The translations under genes were made by a program, and so were the position numbers. From NCBI RefSeq assembly GCF_014651115.1, contig NZ_BMWG01000032.1, positions 9,629-67,853 of the forward strand: a stretch of 58,225 nucleotides of DNA, read 5' to 3'. The notes beneath the pieces were generated by a model that saw only the letters and a list, made by a program, of their open reading frames with translations, did no database searches and was not told the DNA's origin. The stretch is from Streptomyces inusitatus (lineage in GTDB: Bacteria > Actinomycetota > Actinomycetes > Streptomycetales > Streptomycetaceae). Positions 41,164-49,285 of the stretch are shown here, one piece after another (position 1 is the stretch's first letter; each line of letters opens with the position of its first letter).

Positions 41164-41973
41164 TCACCCCGCGGCTGTGCCCGCGCCCGCGCTGTTCAGC
41201 GTCCGCGACAGCTCGCGGGCGACCTCCTGGAGCACCGGCACGATCCGCACCGTGGCCGCGTCCGTCACCCGGCCCGCCGGGCCCGAGATGGAGATGGCCG
41301 CCGCCGTCGGCGAGTCGGGCACCGGGACGGCCAGACAGCGCACCCCGATCTCCTGCTCGCTGTCGTCCACCGCGTACCCGTGCCGCCGCACCAGCTCCAG
41401 AGCCTGGAGGAAGCCCTCGGGCGTGGTGATCGTCCTGTCGGTGGCGGCCGGCATACCGGTCCTGCGCAGCAGCGCCCGCACCTCGTCCGGGGCCGCGCCC
41501 GCGAGCAGTGCCTTGCCGACCCCGGTGGAGTGCGGCAGCGCCCGCCGCCCGACCTCGGTGAACATCCGCATGGAGTGCTTGGACGGCACCTGGGCCACAT
41601 AGACGATCTCGTCGCCGTCGAGCAGCGCCATGTTCGCCGTCTCGCCGGTCTCCTCGACCAGCCGGGCCAGATGGGGGCGCGCCCAGGTGCCCAGCAGCCG
41701 GGACGCCGACTCGCCCAGCCGGATCAGCCGGGGGCCGAGCGCGTAGCGGCGGTTGGGCTGCTGACGGACATAGCCGCAGGACACCAGGGTGCGCATCAGA
41801 CGGTGAATGGTCGGCAGCGGCAGTCCGCTGCTGGCGGACAGCTCGCTCAGCCCGACCTCGCCGCCCGCGTCGGCCATTCTCTCAAGCAGGTCGAAGGCGC
41901 GCTCCAGTGACTGCACACCACCGCTGTTGGCGGTCTTGGCGGCGTCGGAGGTGCTGGCGCTGGACGTCGGCAC
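41164..41973 (-). CDS. allR: IclR-family repressor AllR (allantoin pathway)
   Basis: A 269-residue IclR regulator. The N-terminal winged helix (about 20-80; SLERAFDLLERMADAGGEV, LPLPTIHRLMRTLVSCGYV) is followed by the effector domain (about 95-265; ALLDGDEIVYVAQV, LPHSTGVGKALLAG, GYAVDDSEQEIGVRCLAVPV). The gene is divergent from allantoinase-allantoicase, the same synteny as the AllR locus of S. coelicolor, where AllR represses purine degradation genes and is released by allantoin-pathway intermediates. The GTG at 41973 is preceded by AAGGAC. Confidence 0.92.
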   Translation of the reverse strand: MPTSSASTSDAAKTANSGGVQSLERAFDLLERMADAGGEVGLSELSASSGLPLPTIHRLMRTLVSCGYVRQQPNRRYALGPRLIRLGESASRLLGTWARPHLARLVEETGETANMALLDGDEIVYVAQVPSKHSMRMFTEVGRRALPHSTGVGKALLAGAAPDEVRALLRRTGMPAATDRTITTPEGFLQALELVRRHGYAVDDSEQEIGVRCLAVPVPDSPTAAAISISGPAGRVTDAATVRIVPVLQEVARELSRTLNSAGAGTAAG

Positions 41974-42144
41974 GGGTGGCGGTCCTTTCGGGCGGACGGA
42001 CAAGTGAGCAGCCTACCGGGGCGCGGTCGCCGCCAACCCGCCCCCGAACCGGCGTTCATGCCGGTCAGATGGTGTTTGTCCGTTGCGGTCGAGCACCCTG
42101 GACACCCCTTTCGCACGGCCCCCGGCTCTCCCGCGGCCGGACTC

Positions 42145-42192
42145 TTGACGGGCGGGACACCCGGGTGAAGACTCCTTCCACAGTTCGTTGAA
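42145..42192 (+). promoter_or_regulatory. allB promoter with candidate AllR operator
   Basis: A -35 TTGACG (42145-42150), a 17-bp spacer and a -10-like AAGACT (42168-42173) are followed by TTCCACAGTTCGTTGAA (42176-42192). The last element shares 12 of 17 bases with the site in the urate promoter at 28779-28795 and has the same placement after the -10. Confidence 0.7.
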
Positions 42193-42221
42193 TTTCGCCC
42201 GTGGGCGCGGAAGGAGAACGG

Positions 42222-43571
42222 GTGGCCGAAGCCGACGCGCGTCCGGGACGGCCCCTGCTGCTGCGCTCCACCCGGGTGATCACTCCGGAGGGGGCCCGCG
42301 CGGCCTCGGTGGCGGTGGCGGACGGCCGTGTCACGGCGGTCCTCCCGTACGGCGCCGAGCCCGGGCCCGGCGCACGGGTCGAGGACGTCGGCGACGACGC
42401 CGTGCTCCCCGGCCTGGTCGACACCCATGTCCATGTGAACGACCCGGGCCGCACCGACTGGGAGGGCTTCTGGAGCGCCACCCGCGCCGCGGCGGCGGGC
42501 GGGGTGACCACCCTCGTCGACATGCCGCTCAACGCGGTCCCGCCGACGACCACCGTCCGCGCGCTGCGGGTCAAACAGGCGATGGCGCGCTCCCGGGCGC
42601 ATGTCGACACCGGCTTCTGGGCCGGTGCCGTACCGGACAACGCGGCGGCGCTGGGAGAGCTGCACCGGGCCGGGGTCCTCGGCTTCAAGTGCTTTCTGTC
42701 GCCGTCCGGGGCGGAGGAGTTCCCGGCGCTGGACCGGGCGGGGCTGGCCCGGACGATGGCGGAGACCGCCGCCTTCGACGGCCTGCTGATCGTCCACGCG
42801 GAGGACCCGGCGCGGCTCGTGCCCCAGCGGCCGGGCCCCCGTTACGCCGACTTCCTCGCCTCCCGTCCCCCGGCGGCGGAGCACGGCGCGATCGAGCTGC
42901 TGATCGCGCTGGCCCGGCGGCTGGACGCCCGGGTGCACATCCTCCATCTCTCCTCGTGCGGCGCGGTGCCCCTGATCGCGGCGGCCAGGGCGGACGGCGT
43001 ACGGATCACCGCCGAGACCTGTCCGCACTTCCTCGCCCTGACCGCCGAGGAAGTCCCCGACGGGGCGACCGAGTTCAAGTGCTGCCCGCCCATCCGCGAG
43101 GCGGCGAACCGGGACGGGCTGTGGGCCGGGCTGGCCGACGGCACGATCGACTGCGTCGTCTCCGACCACTCGCCGTGCACCGCGGACCTCAAGACCGCCG
43201 ACTTCGCCACCGCCTGGGGCGGTGTCTCCTCGCTCCAGCTGGGGCTGCCGGTCCTGTGGACCGAGGCCCGGCGGCGCGGGCACACCCTGGCGGACGTGGC
43301 CCGCTGGATGTCGTACGGCCCGGCCCGGATCGCCGGTCTCGGCGGCAAGGGCGCGATAGCCCCCGGACACGACGCCGACTTCGCGGTCCTCGCCCCCGAG
43401 GAGACCTTCACCGTCGACCCCGCCCGTCTCCACCACCGCAACCCGGTCACGCCCTACGCGGGGAGAACACTGCACGGGGTCGTCCGCTCCACCTGGCTGC
43501 GCGGCGAACGGATCGCGGCCCGCGGCGTCCTGGCCGCACCGGCCGGGCGACTCCTGGAAAGGACCGGCTGA
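42222..43571 (+). CDS. allB: Allantoinase
   Basis: A 449-residue cyclic amidohydrolase that opens allantoin to allantoate. Metal-centre motifs: VDTHVHVNDPGRTDWEGF (HxH), GFKCFLSPSG with the Lys expected to be carbamylated, HILHLSS, ETCPHFLAL, and VVSDHSPCT with the catalytic Asp. The GTG at 42222 follows AAGGAG by 5 bases; an upstream GTG at 42201 precedes the ribosome site and is unlikely. The allantoicase gene follows after 3 bp. Confidence 0.95.
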   Translation: MAEADARPGRPLLLRSTRVITPEGARAASVAVADGRVTAVLPYGAEPGPGARVEDVGDDAVLPGLVDTHVHVNDPGRTDWEGFWSATRAAAAGGVTTLVDMPLNAVPPTTTVRALRVKQAMARSRAHVDTGFWAGAVPDNAAALGELHRAGVLGFKCFLSPSGAEEFPALDRAGLARTMAETAAFDGLLIVHAEDPARLVPQRPGPRYADFLASRPPAAEHGAIELLIALARRLDARVHILHLSSCGAVPLIAAARADGVRITAETCPHFLALTAEEVPDGATEFKCCPPIREAANRDGLWAGLADGTIDCVVSDHSPCTADLKTADFATAWGGVSSLQLGLPVLWTEARRRGHTLADVARWMSYGPARIAGLGGKGAIAPGHDADFAVLAPEETFTVDPARLHHRNPVTPYAGRTLHGVVRSTWLRGERIAARGVLAAPAGRLLERTG

Positions 43572-43574
43572 CCC

Positions 43575-44723
43575 ATGCCCCGAACCCCCGCCGAGCACCC
43601 GGCCCCCGCCGGGGACACCTCCTTCACCGGGGCCGCGGAGCCGTACGCCGGGGGCGATCCCTACGCCGACTACCGCGCCGCCGCCCACACCGCCCCCGCG
43701 CACTGGGTCGACCTCGCCGACCGGCGTCTGGGCTCCGGAGTCGTCGCCGCCAACGACGAGTTCTTCGCCGACCGCGAGAATCTGCTGCTGCCCGGCCGCG
43801 CGGAGTTCCACCCCGGGAGCTTCGGCCACAAGGGCAAGGTCATGGACGGCTGGGAGACCCGCCGCCGCCGGGGCGGCTCGGCCGGCCGGCCGCACCCCCT
43901 CGCCGACGACCACGACTGGGCGCTGATCCGCCTCGGCGCGCCCGGCGTCGTACGCGCCGTCGTCGTCGACACCGCCCACTTCCGGGGCAACCACCCGGCC
44001 GCGATCTCCGTCGAGGCCGCCTCGGCCGACGGCACGCCCTCCCCGGACGAGCTGCTGGGCCCGGCGGTGAAGTGGACGGAACTGGTCCCCCGTACCCCCG
44101 TCGGCGGACACGCCGAGAATCGCTTCACCGTCCGTGCCGAGCGGCGCTTCACCCATCTCCGGCTCAACCAGCACCCCGACGGGGGCGTCGCCAGGCTGCG
44201 GGCGTACGGGGAGGTCGTGCCCGATCCGCGCTGGCTCGGCACCCTCGGCACCTTCGACCTGGTCGCGCTGGAGAACGGCGGCCGGGTGGAGGAGGCCTCC
44301 GACCTCTTCTACTCGCCCGCGGTGAACACCATCAGGCCCGGACGCGCGCGACGGATGGACGACGGCTGGGAGACCCGCCGCCGCCGCGACCGGGGCAACG
44401 ACTGGATCCGCTACCGGCTGGCGGAGCGGGCCCTGATCCGGGCGGTCGAGATCGACACCGCCCACCTCAAGGGCAACAGCGCCGGATGGGCCTCCCTCTC
44501 CCTCCGCGACGGCCCCCACGCGCCCTGGACGGACCTCCTCCCCCGCACCCGGCTCGAACCCGACACCGCGCACCGACTGCTCCCGCCCGAGCCCGCGATC
44601 GGCGCCGAGCTGCGACTCGACGTCTACCCGGACGGCGGCATCGCCCGACTGCGGGTCTTCGGCGAACTGACCCCGGACGGCGCGGCCCGGCTCGCCGAAC
44701 GCCACCGGGAGCTGAGCGCCTAG
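43575..44723 (+). CDS. alc: Allantoicase
   Basis: A 382-residue allantoate amidinohydrolase that releases urea and ureidoglycolate. It consists of two homologous jelly-roll halves (about 40-215 and 225-375), shown by paired motifs MDGWETRRRR / MDDGWETRRRRD, VVVDTAHFRGNHPA / VEIDTAHLKGNSAG, and HPDGGVARLRAYGEV / YPDGGIARLRVFGEL. The choice of allantoicase over allantoate amidohydrolase (AllC) means urea is produced, so urease or urea export must handle it. The stop TAG overlaps the convergent MarR gene's stop in a shared CTAG. Confidence 0.95.
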   Translation: MPRTPAEHPAPAGDTSFTGAAEPYAGGDPYADYRAAAHTAPAHWVDLADRRLGSGVVAANDEFFADRENLLLPGRAEFHPGSFGHKGKVMDGWETRRRRGGSAGRPHPLADDHDWALIRLGAPGVVRAVVVDTAHFRGNHPAAISVEAASADGTPSPDELLGPAVKWTELVPRTPVGGHAENRFTVRAERRFTHLRLNQHPDGGVARLRAYGEVVPDPRWLGTLGTFDLVALENGGRVEEASDLFYSPAVNTIRPGRARRMDDGWETRRRRDRGNDWIRYRLAERALIRAVEIDTAHLKGNSAGWASLSLRDGPHAPWTDLLPRTRLEPDTAHRLLPPEPAIGAELRLDVYPDGGIARLRVFGELTPDGAARLAERHRELSA

Positions 44724-45175
44724 GTCGTGGCTTTCGCCGGCGCCGGCCAGGAACGCGTGATCGCCTGTTCGAGGAGACTCCGCAGGGCGCGCCGCTGTTC
44801 GGGGTCGAGACCGGCCAGTGGTGAGCCCTGCGCGAGGAGTTCGAGGAGCCGTTCGCGGGAGGCGCTGCCCGCGGGGGTGAGGACGAGGTGTCTGGCGCGG
44901 CGGTCGGTGGGGTGGGAACGGCGCTCGACCAGGCCCTGTTTCTCCAGTTTGTCGATGACGAAGGTGGCGTTGGAGGGCTCGCAGCTCATGCGCTCGGCGA
45001 GCTCTCGCATCGTCATCGGCCCGGCCATCTCCCGCAGCGCGGTCGCCTGGGCCGCGGTGAGGCCCAGCACGGCGGCGCGTTCGCGCACATGGTCGGCGAT
45101 CTGCTGGGCCAGCCCGTTCACCAGGCAGCACAGCTCCCGTTCGGCGATGGCGTGCGGCTCCGGGGGCGTCGTCAT
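44720..45175 (-). CDS. MarR-family transcriptional regulator
   Basis: A 151-residue MarR protein. The winged-helix core is GLTAAQATALREMAGPMTMRELAERM, then EPSNATFVIDKLEKQGLVERRSHPTDRRARHLVLTPAG, including the conserved DRR wing. The start is ATG 45175. It is divergent from a metallo-beta-lactamase-fold hydrolase across a 111-bp AT-rich gap, the standard layout for autoregulation and control of that neighbour. The three Cys near the N-terminus (CC and a second Cys in MSCEP) might allow redox sensing, but this is speculation. Confidence 0.92.
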   Translation of the reverse strand: MTTPPEPHAIAERELCCLVNGLAQQIADHVRERAAVLGLTAAQATALREMAGPMTMRELAERMSCEPSNATFVIDKLEKQGLVERRSHPTDRRARHLVLTPAGSASRERLLELLAQGSPLAGLDPEQRRALRSLLEQAITRSWPAPAKATT

Positions 45176-45190
45176 GGATCCCACCCTAAC

Positions 45191-45241
45191 AAGTTCATCA
45201 AGCAAGAATATTCCGAGCTTGTACAGTTCAAACTTGATGCT
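45191..45241. promoter_or_regulatory. AT-rich MarR / hydrolase divergent promoter with near-palindromes
   Basis: TTCAAACTTGA (45227-45237) is an 11-base near-palindrome. CATCAAG (45197-45203) and CTTGATG (45233-45239) form a long-range inverted pair. The stretch is far richer in A+T than its surroundings. It probably contains both promoters and the MarR operator. Confidence 0.5.
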
Positions 45242-45286
45242 TATCGTCGTCATCGACAACCCGCCGGAGCAATGGGGGAGATGGGT

Positions 45287-46162
45287 ATGACGTACTCCGC
45301 GAGCGACCGGGACGAGCGGCTGCGGCGGCCGGCCGGCATCCGTTCGGTACGGCTGGGCGACACGAAGGTGTCCTATGTGCCGGACGGGGCGCTGCGGCTG
45401 CGGCCGCGCGATCTGATCCCCGACGCGCCGGGCGAGGTGTGGGCCGCCCATCCCGGGTATCTGGACGAGTCCGGCGCCCTGGTGGCGGGCGTCGGCGGTC
45501 TGCTGGTGGAGCACGGCGACCGTGCGCTGCTGATCGACGCGGGGTTCGGGCCGCGGTCGTGGCCGGCCGCGCCGGACGGCCCGCTCGGCGGGATCCACGG
45601 GGGCGCGCTGCTGGACAGCCTGGCCCTGCTCGGCAGCGGGCCCGAGCGGATCGAGGCGGTGGCCCTCACCCATCTCCACCCCGATCACACCGGTTGGGCC
45701 TGGCGTCGCGCACCCGGCGCCGACCGGCCCGCGTTCGCCCATGTGAACTGCCTGGTGTCCGAACCGGAATGGGCCCGGCGCGACCTCCTCGAAGTGCGGG
45801 AGGCCGAGGGCCTGGCACCCCTGATCCGTACCGTGGCCGACGGGCAGGAGATCTTCCCCGGTGTACGGATGCGGATCACCGCCGGTCATTCGCCCGGACA
45901 CGCCGAGTACGTCATCACCTCGGGCGGGCAGCGGCTCATCGCCTTCGGCGACTCCCTGCACTCCTCGATCCAGATCGCCCACCCCGAGTGGTCCACCGTC
46001 TTCGACCACGACCCCGTCCGTGCCGCCGAGCACCGCCGCCGGCTCGTCGAGGAGCTGGCGGAGTCCGACACGATCGGCTTCGGCATCCACTTCGCCGATG
46101 TGGTGTTCGGCCGTGTCCGGCGGGACGGCTCCGCCTTCACCTGGCGCCCCCTGGACGTCTGA
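45287..46162 (+). CDS. MBL-fold metallo-hydrolase
   Basis: A 291-residue metallo-beta-lactamase-fold enzyme. The metal site is in LTHLHPDHTGWAW, with further ligands in ITAGHSPGHAEYV, AFGDSLHSS and the late FGIHFADV. The type is like quorum-quenching lactonases and other small MBL hydrolases. Of three in-frame ATGs (45272, 45281, 45287), the last is chosen because GGGGGAG lies 6 bases before it. No signal peptide is seen. MarR control suggests induction by a small molecule that it may degrade; the substrate is unknown. Confidence 0.87.
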   Translation: MTYSASDRDERLRRPAGIRSVRLGDTKVSYVPDGALRLRPRDLIPDAPGEVWAAHPGYLDESGALVAGVGGLLVEHGDRALLIDAGFGPRSWPAAPDGPLGGIHGGALLDSLALLGSGPERIEAVALTHLHPDHTGWAWRRAPGADRPAFAHVNCLVSEPEWARRDLLEVREAEGLAPLIRTVADGQEIFPGVRMRITAGHSPGHAEYVITSGGQRLIAFGDSLHSSIQIAHPEWSTVFDHDPVRAAEHRRRLVEELAESDTIGFGIHFADVVFGRVRRDGSAFTWRPLDV

Positions 46163-46300
46163 CGGCGGGAAGGCCCACCCCCGCCGGGGCGCGCGGGTGG
46201 AAACGGGACCGGGACGGCCGTGGCGCCGACGGCCGGGCGGGGCACCGGGGGAGGATCGGTCCGGCGTCGGTACTCCCCGTACGGAAGCAGGTGCTCCCCC

Positions 46301-46909
46301 ATGTCCCGGCTCACTCTCACCACCTTCCTCACCCTCGACGGCGTGATGCAGGCACCCGGCGGCCCCGACGAGGACCGGGAGGGAGGCTTCGCCCGGGGCG
46401 GCTGGTCGGTGCCCTACGGGGACGAGGACTTCGGACGGTTCATGGTCGAGGTCTTCGACCGGGCCGGGGCGTTTCTGCTGGGCCGCCGCACCTACGAGAT
46501 CTTCGCCGGGTACTGGCCGAAGGTGACCGACCCCGCCGACCCGATCGCCTCCCGTCTCAACTCCCTCCCCAAGTACGTGGCGTCCACCACCCTCACCCAC
46601 GCCGACTGGAACGGCACCACCGTCATCGGCGGCGATCTGGCGCGCGAGGTCACCGCGCTCAAGGAGGCCACGGACGGCGAACTCCAGATCCACGGCAGCG
46701 GCCGGCTCGCCCAGTCGCTCTTCGCGCACGACCTGGTCGACGTCGTACGGCTGCTGGTCTTCCCCGTGGCCCTCGGCGAGGGCCTGCGCCTCTTCCCCGA
46801 GGGCGGGACGCCCACCGCCTTCCGGCACCTCCACGCCCGCACCACCGGCACGGGCGTCGCCATCCACGTCTACGAGCGCGCGGGCCGCCCCGAGTACGGC
46901 AGCTACTGA
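46301..46909 (+). CDS. RibD/DHFR-fold family protein
   Basis: A 202-residue RibD C-terminal/dihydrofolate reductase-like protein. Segments: LTTFLTLDGVMQAPGGPDED, FLLGRRTYEIFAGYW, LNSLPKYVASTTL, and LQIHGSGRLAQSLFAHDLVD, ending with the strand GVAIHVYE. Family members are NADPH-dependent reductases of unknown substrate in most actinobacteria. The ATG at 46301 is the only good start. A hairpin follows the gene. Confidence 0.88.
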   Translation: MSRLTLTTFLTLDGVMQAPGGPDEDREGGFARGGWSVPYGDEDFGRFMVEVFDRAGAFLLGRRTYEIFAGYWPKVTDPADPIASRLNSLPKYVASTTLTHADWNGTTVIGGDLAREVTALKEATDGELQIHGSGRLAQSLFAHDLVDVVRLLVFPVALGEGLRLFPEGGTPTAFRHLHARTTGTGVAIHVYERAGRPEYGSY

Positions 46910-46911
46910 CC

Positions 46912-46932
46912 GCCCGGCCCGTGAAGCCGGGC
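46912..46932. terminator. Bidirectional hairpin terminator
   Basis: GCCCGGC (46912-46918) pairs with GCCGGGC (46926-46932) around a 7-base loop, between convergent genes. Confidence 0.55.
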
Positions 46933-46933
46933 C

Positions 46934-47149
46934 CTACCGCCCCCGGCGGTCCGCGATCATCAGGACCGCGAAACCCACCACCGCGATCACGATGTTCGCG
47001 AAGACCGCCCGGCCCGCCAGGAGATCCACGTTCTCGATGAGGAAACGGGTGTACCCCATGAAGGGGAACCACCCCGTCAGCTCCTGGATCACTCCGCTCA
47101 CGCCGCCGAACAGCAACACCACACCGAGGACTTCGTACAACTTCTTCAT
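46934..47149 (-). CDS. Small two-helix membrane protein
   Basis: A 71-residue protein with two hydrophobic helices (about 5-25 and 46-65; VLGVVLLFGGVSGVI and IVIAVVGFAVLMIAD) and a basic C-terminus RRGR. Its ATG at 47149 is preceded by AGGA. It is divergent from the histidine kinase gene across 145 bp. No family recognised with confidence. It may be a small sensor or accessory membrane protein of the adjacent two-component system, but that is a guess. Confidence 0.7.
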   Translation of the reverse strand: MKKLYEVLGVVLLFGGVSGVIQELTGWFPFMGYTRFLIENVDLLAGRAVFANIVIAVVGFAVLMIADRRGR

Positions 47150-47281
47150 GCGCCGATCCTGGAACCCGCCGCGCCCGCCGCGCGTCGGTCCTCCGGATGG
47201 GCCGCCGGGCCGAAAGTCTCCTGTTCCGCGACTTTGGTAGCCGTTCACCGCCACGGGGAGCCCGGGGGCGCCGATGCTGCG

Positions 47282-47287
47282 TACGTT
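47282..47287 (+). promoter_or_regulatory. -10 box TACGTT of a leaderless transcript
   Basis: TACGTT ends exactly 7 bases before the ATG at 47295, which has no ribosome site. This sets the kinase start at 47295. Confidence 0.6.
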
Positions 47288-47294
47288 TGTCCGT

Positions 47295-48551
47295 ATGACG
47301 CGTACGGAATACCCCTGGCTGCTCCCCTCGGCCATGGCGGACCCCCACGACCCGGAGCTGCCGGGCGATCCACCGCCGGAAGGGGGCGGCCGGCCCAAGG
47401 GCCGCAGGCCGAGGCGGACCGTGCGCGACTGGGTCGTCGACACCGTCCTGTTCCTGCTCGCCGCAGCCGTGGGACTGCTCGCGGCGGAGAGCAGCGAACA
47501 GATCAACACCAGTGGCGCGGTCGTCCTCTTCGACCAGCTCGTCGGCGCGGCCGCCTGCTGCGCGCTCTGGCTGCGGCGGCGCTGGCCCGTCCGGATCGCG
47601 GTGGTCCTCACGATCGCCGGGGTGTTCTCACCGGTCGCGGGCGGGGCGTTCCTCGTCGGCCTGTTCAGCGTCGCCGTGCACCGGCCGTTCCGCCCGGCCG
47701 CCCTCGTCGGGGCACTGGCGCTGGTGACCGCCTTCGTCCAGCCCCTGCTGCGCCCCGAACCGGGCGTCGGCCTCCTCACCTCGATCATCGCCGGAATCGT
47801 CCTCGTCCTGCTGGCGATGGGCTGGGGCATGCTCGTCCGGTCCCGCCGGCAGCTCGTCGTCGTCCTGCGCGAACGCGCCCACCGGGCCGAGGCCGAGGCG
47901 GAACTCCGCGCCGAGCAGGCGCAGCGGCTGGCCCGGGAGGCCATCGCCCGGGAGATGCACGATGTGCTCGCCCACCGGCTCACCCTGCTGAGCGTCCACG
48001 CGGGCGCGCTGGAATTCCGGCCCGACGCGCCGCCCGCCGAGGTGGCGCGCGCCGCCGGGGTGATCCGCGACAGCGCGCACGAGGCGCTCCAGGACCTGCG
48101 CCAGATCATCGGGGTGCTGCGCACCTCTGGCGAGGGCGAGGGCGAGGGCGACCGGCCGCAGCCGACCCTGGCCACCCTGGACGCGCTGGTCGCCGAGTCC
48201 CGGGAGGCAGGGATGAAGGTCGTCCTCGTCAACCGCATCCCGGAGCCGGCCGATGTCCCCGCCGCCACCGGCCGCACCGTCTACCGCATCGCTCAGGAGG
48301 CCCTGACCAACGCCCGCAAGCACGCGCCGGGCGCGGAGGTCACGGTCGCCGTCCGGGGCGCCCCGGGCGACGGCGTCGTCGTGGAGGTCGACAATCCCGC
48401 CCCCGTCGGAGAGCCCGGCCGGGTGCCCGGCTCGGGCCAGGGGCTGATCGGGCTCACCGAGCGCGCCACCCTCGCGGGCGGCAGCCTGGAGCACGGCAGG
48501 ACGGGCGACGGCGGATTCCATGTCAGGGCCTGGCTACCGTGGGCGGCATGA
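47295..48551 (+). CDS. Sensor histidine kinase (NarL type, HisKA_3)
   Basis: A 418-residue membrane kinase. A cytoplasmic basic start is followed by about five transmembrane helices (about 45-175), then the dimerisation domain with phospho-acceptor His in REMHDVLAHRLTLLS, and an HATPase_c domain with N-box EALTNARKHA and G-box GQGLIGLTERA. A Gly/Glu micro-repeat (GEGEGEGD) lies between the two. No extracytoplasmic sensor domain is visible, so sensing is within the membrane. It is co-translated with the response regulator (ATGA overlap). Confidence 0.92.
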   Translation: MTRTEYPWLLPSAMADPHDPELPGDPPPEGGGRPKGRRPRRTVRDWVVDTVLFLLAAAVGLLAAESSEQINTSGAVVLFDQLVGAAACCALWLRRRWPVRIAVVLTIAGVFSPVAGGAFLVGLFSVAVHRPFRPAALVGALALVTAFVQPLLRPEPGVGLLTSIIAGIVLVLLAMGWGMLVRSRRQLVVVLRERAHRAEAEAELRAEQAQRLAREAIAREMHDVLAHRLTLLSVHAGALEFRPDAPPAEVARAAGVIRDSAHEALQDLRQIIGVLRTSGEGEGEGDRPQPTLATLDALVAESREAGMKVVLVNRIPEPADVPAATGRTVYRIAQEALTNARKHAPGAEVTVAVRGAPGDGVVVEVDNPAPVGEPGRVPGSGQGLIGLTERATLAGGSLEHGRTGDGGFHVRAWLPWAA

Positions 48552-49252
48552 CTATCCGGTTGCTCGTGGTCGACGACGATCCCCTGGTCCGCGCGGGACT
48601 CGCCCTCATGCTCGGCGGGGCCGACGATCTGACGATCGTGGGAGAGGGGGCGGACGGCTCCGAGGTCCCGGCGCTGATCGAGCGGCACGCCCCCGACGTG
48701 GTGCTGATGGACATCAGGATGCCGCGCGTGGACGGACTGACCGCCACCGAGGAGCTGCGCCGCCTGCCCGGCGCTCCGCAGGTGCTGGTGCTCACCACCT
48801 TCCACGCCGACGAGCAGGTGCTCAAAGCGCTGCGGGCGGGGGCCGCCGGGTTCGTCCTGAAGGACACCCCGCCCGCGGAGATCGTGGACGCGGTGCGACG
48901 GGTGGCCGCGGGCGATCCGGTGCTCTCGCCCGCCGTGACCCGTCAGCTGATGTCGCACGTCGCGGGCGGCGGCGCGGCGGGGGCGGGCGGTACGGCCGGG
49001 CGTGCGACGGACGCCCGGGGGCGGACGGCGGCGGCCAGGCTCGGCTCGCTGGCCGAGCGCGAGCGGGAGGTGGCGATCGCGGTCGGCCGGGGCCAGTCCA
49101 ACGCGGAGATCGCCGCCTCGCTCTATCTGAGCGTGCCGACCGTCAAAACCCATGTCTCGCGGATCCTCGCCAAACTGGGCCTCAACAACCGGGTGCAGAT
49201 CGCGCTGCTGGCCCATGACGCGGGCCTGCTGGACGAGGACGACAGGCCGTAG
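48548..49252 (+). CDS. NarL/FixJ response regulator
   Basis: A 234-residue regulator. The receiver domain (1-120) has the acidic pair in LLVVDDDPLVR, phospho-Asp in VVLMDIRMPRVDG and Lys in GFVLKDTP. A Gly/Ala-rich linker (about 140-160) leads to the LuxR HTH (about 172-230; LAEREREVAIAVGRGQSN, SVPTVKTHVSRILAKLGLNNR). All residues needed for phosphorylation are present. It is the partner of the upstream kinase. Target genes are not evident; the small membrane protein gene upstream of the kinase is a possible one. Confidence 0.93.
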   Translation: MTIRLLVVDDDPLVRAGLALMLGGADDLTIVGEGADGSEVPALIERHAPDVVLMDIRMPRVDGLTATEELRRLPGAPQVLVLTTFHADEQVLKALRAGAAGFVLKDTPPAEIVDAVRRVAAGDPVLSPAVTRQLMSHVAGGGAAGAGGTAGRATDARGRTAAARLGSLAEREREVAIAVGRGQSNAEIAASLYLSVPTVKTHVSRILAKLGLNNRVQIALLAHDAGLLDEDDRP

Positions 49253-49285
49253 GGACTCAAGGGACGTAGGGATGTACGGAGGCGC

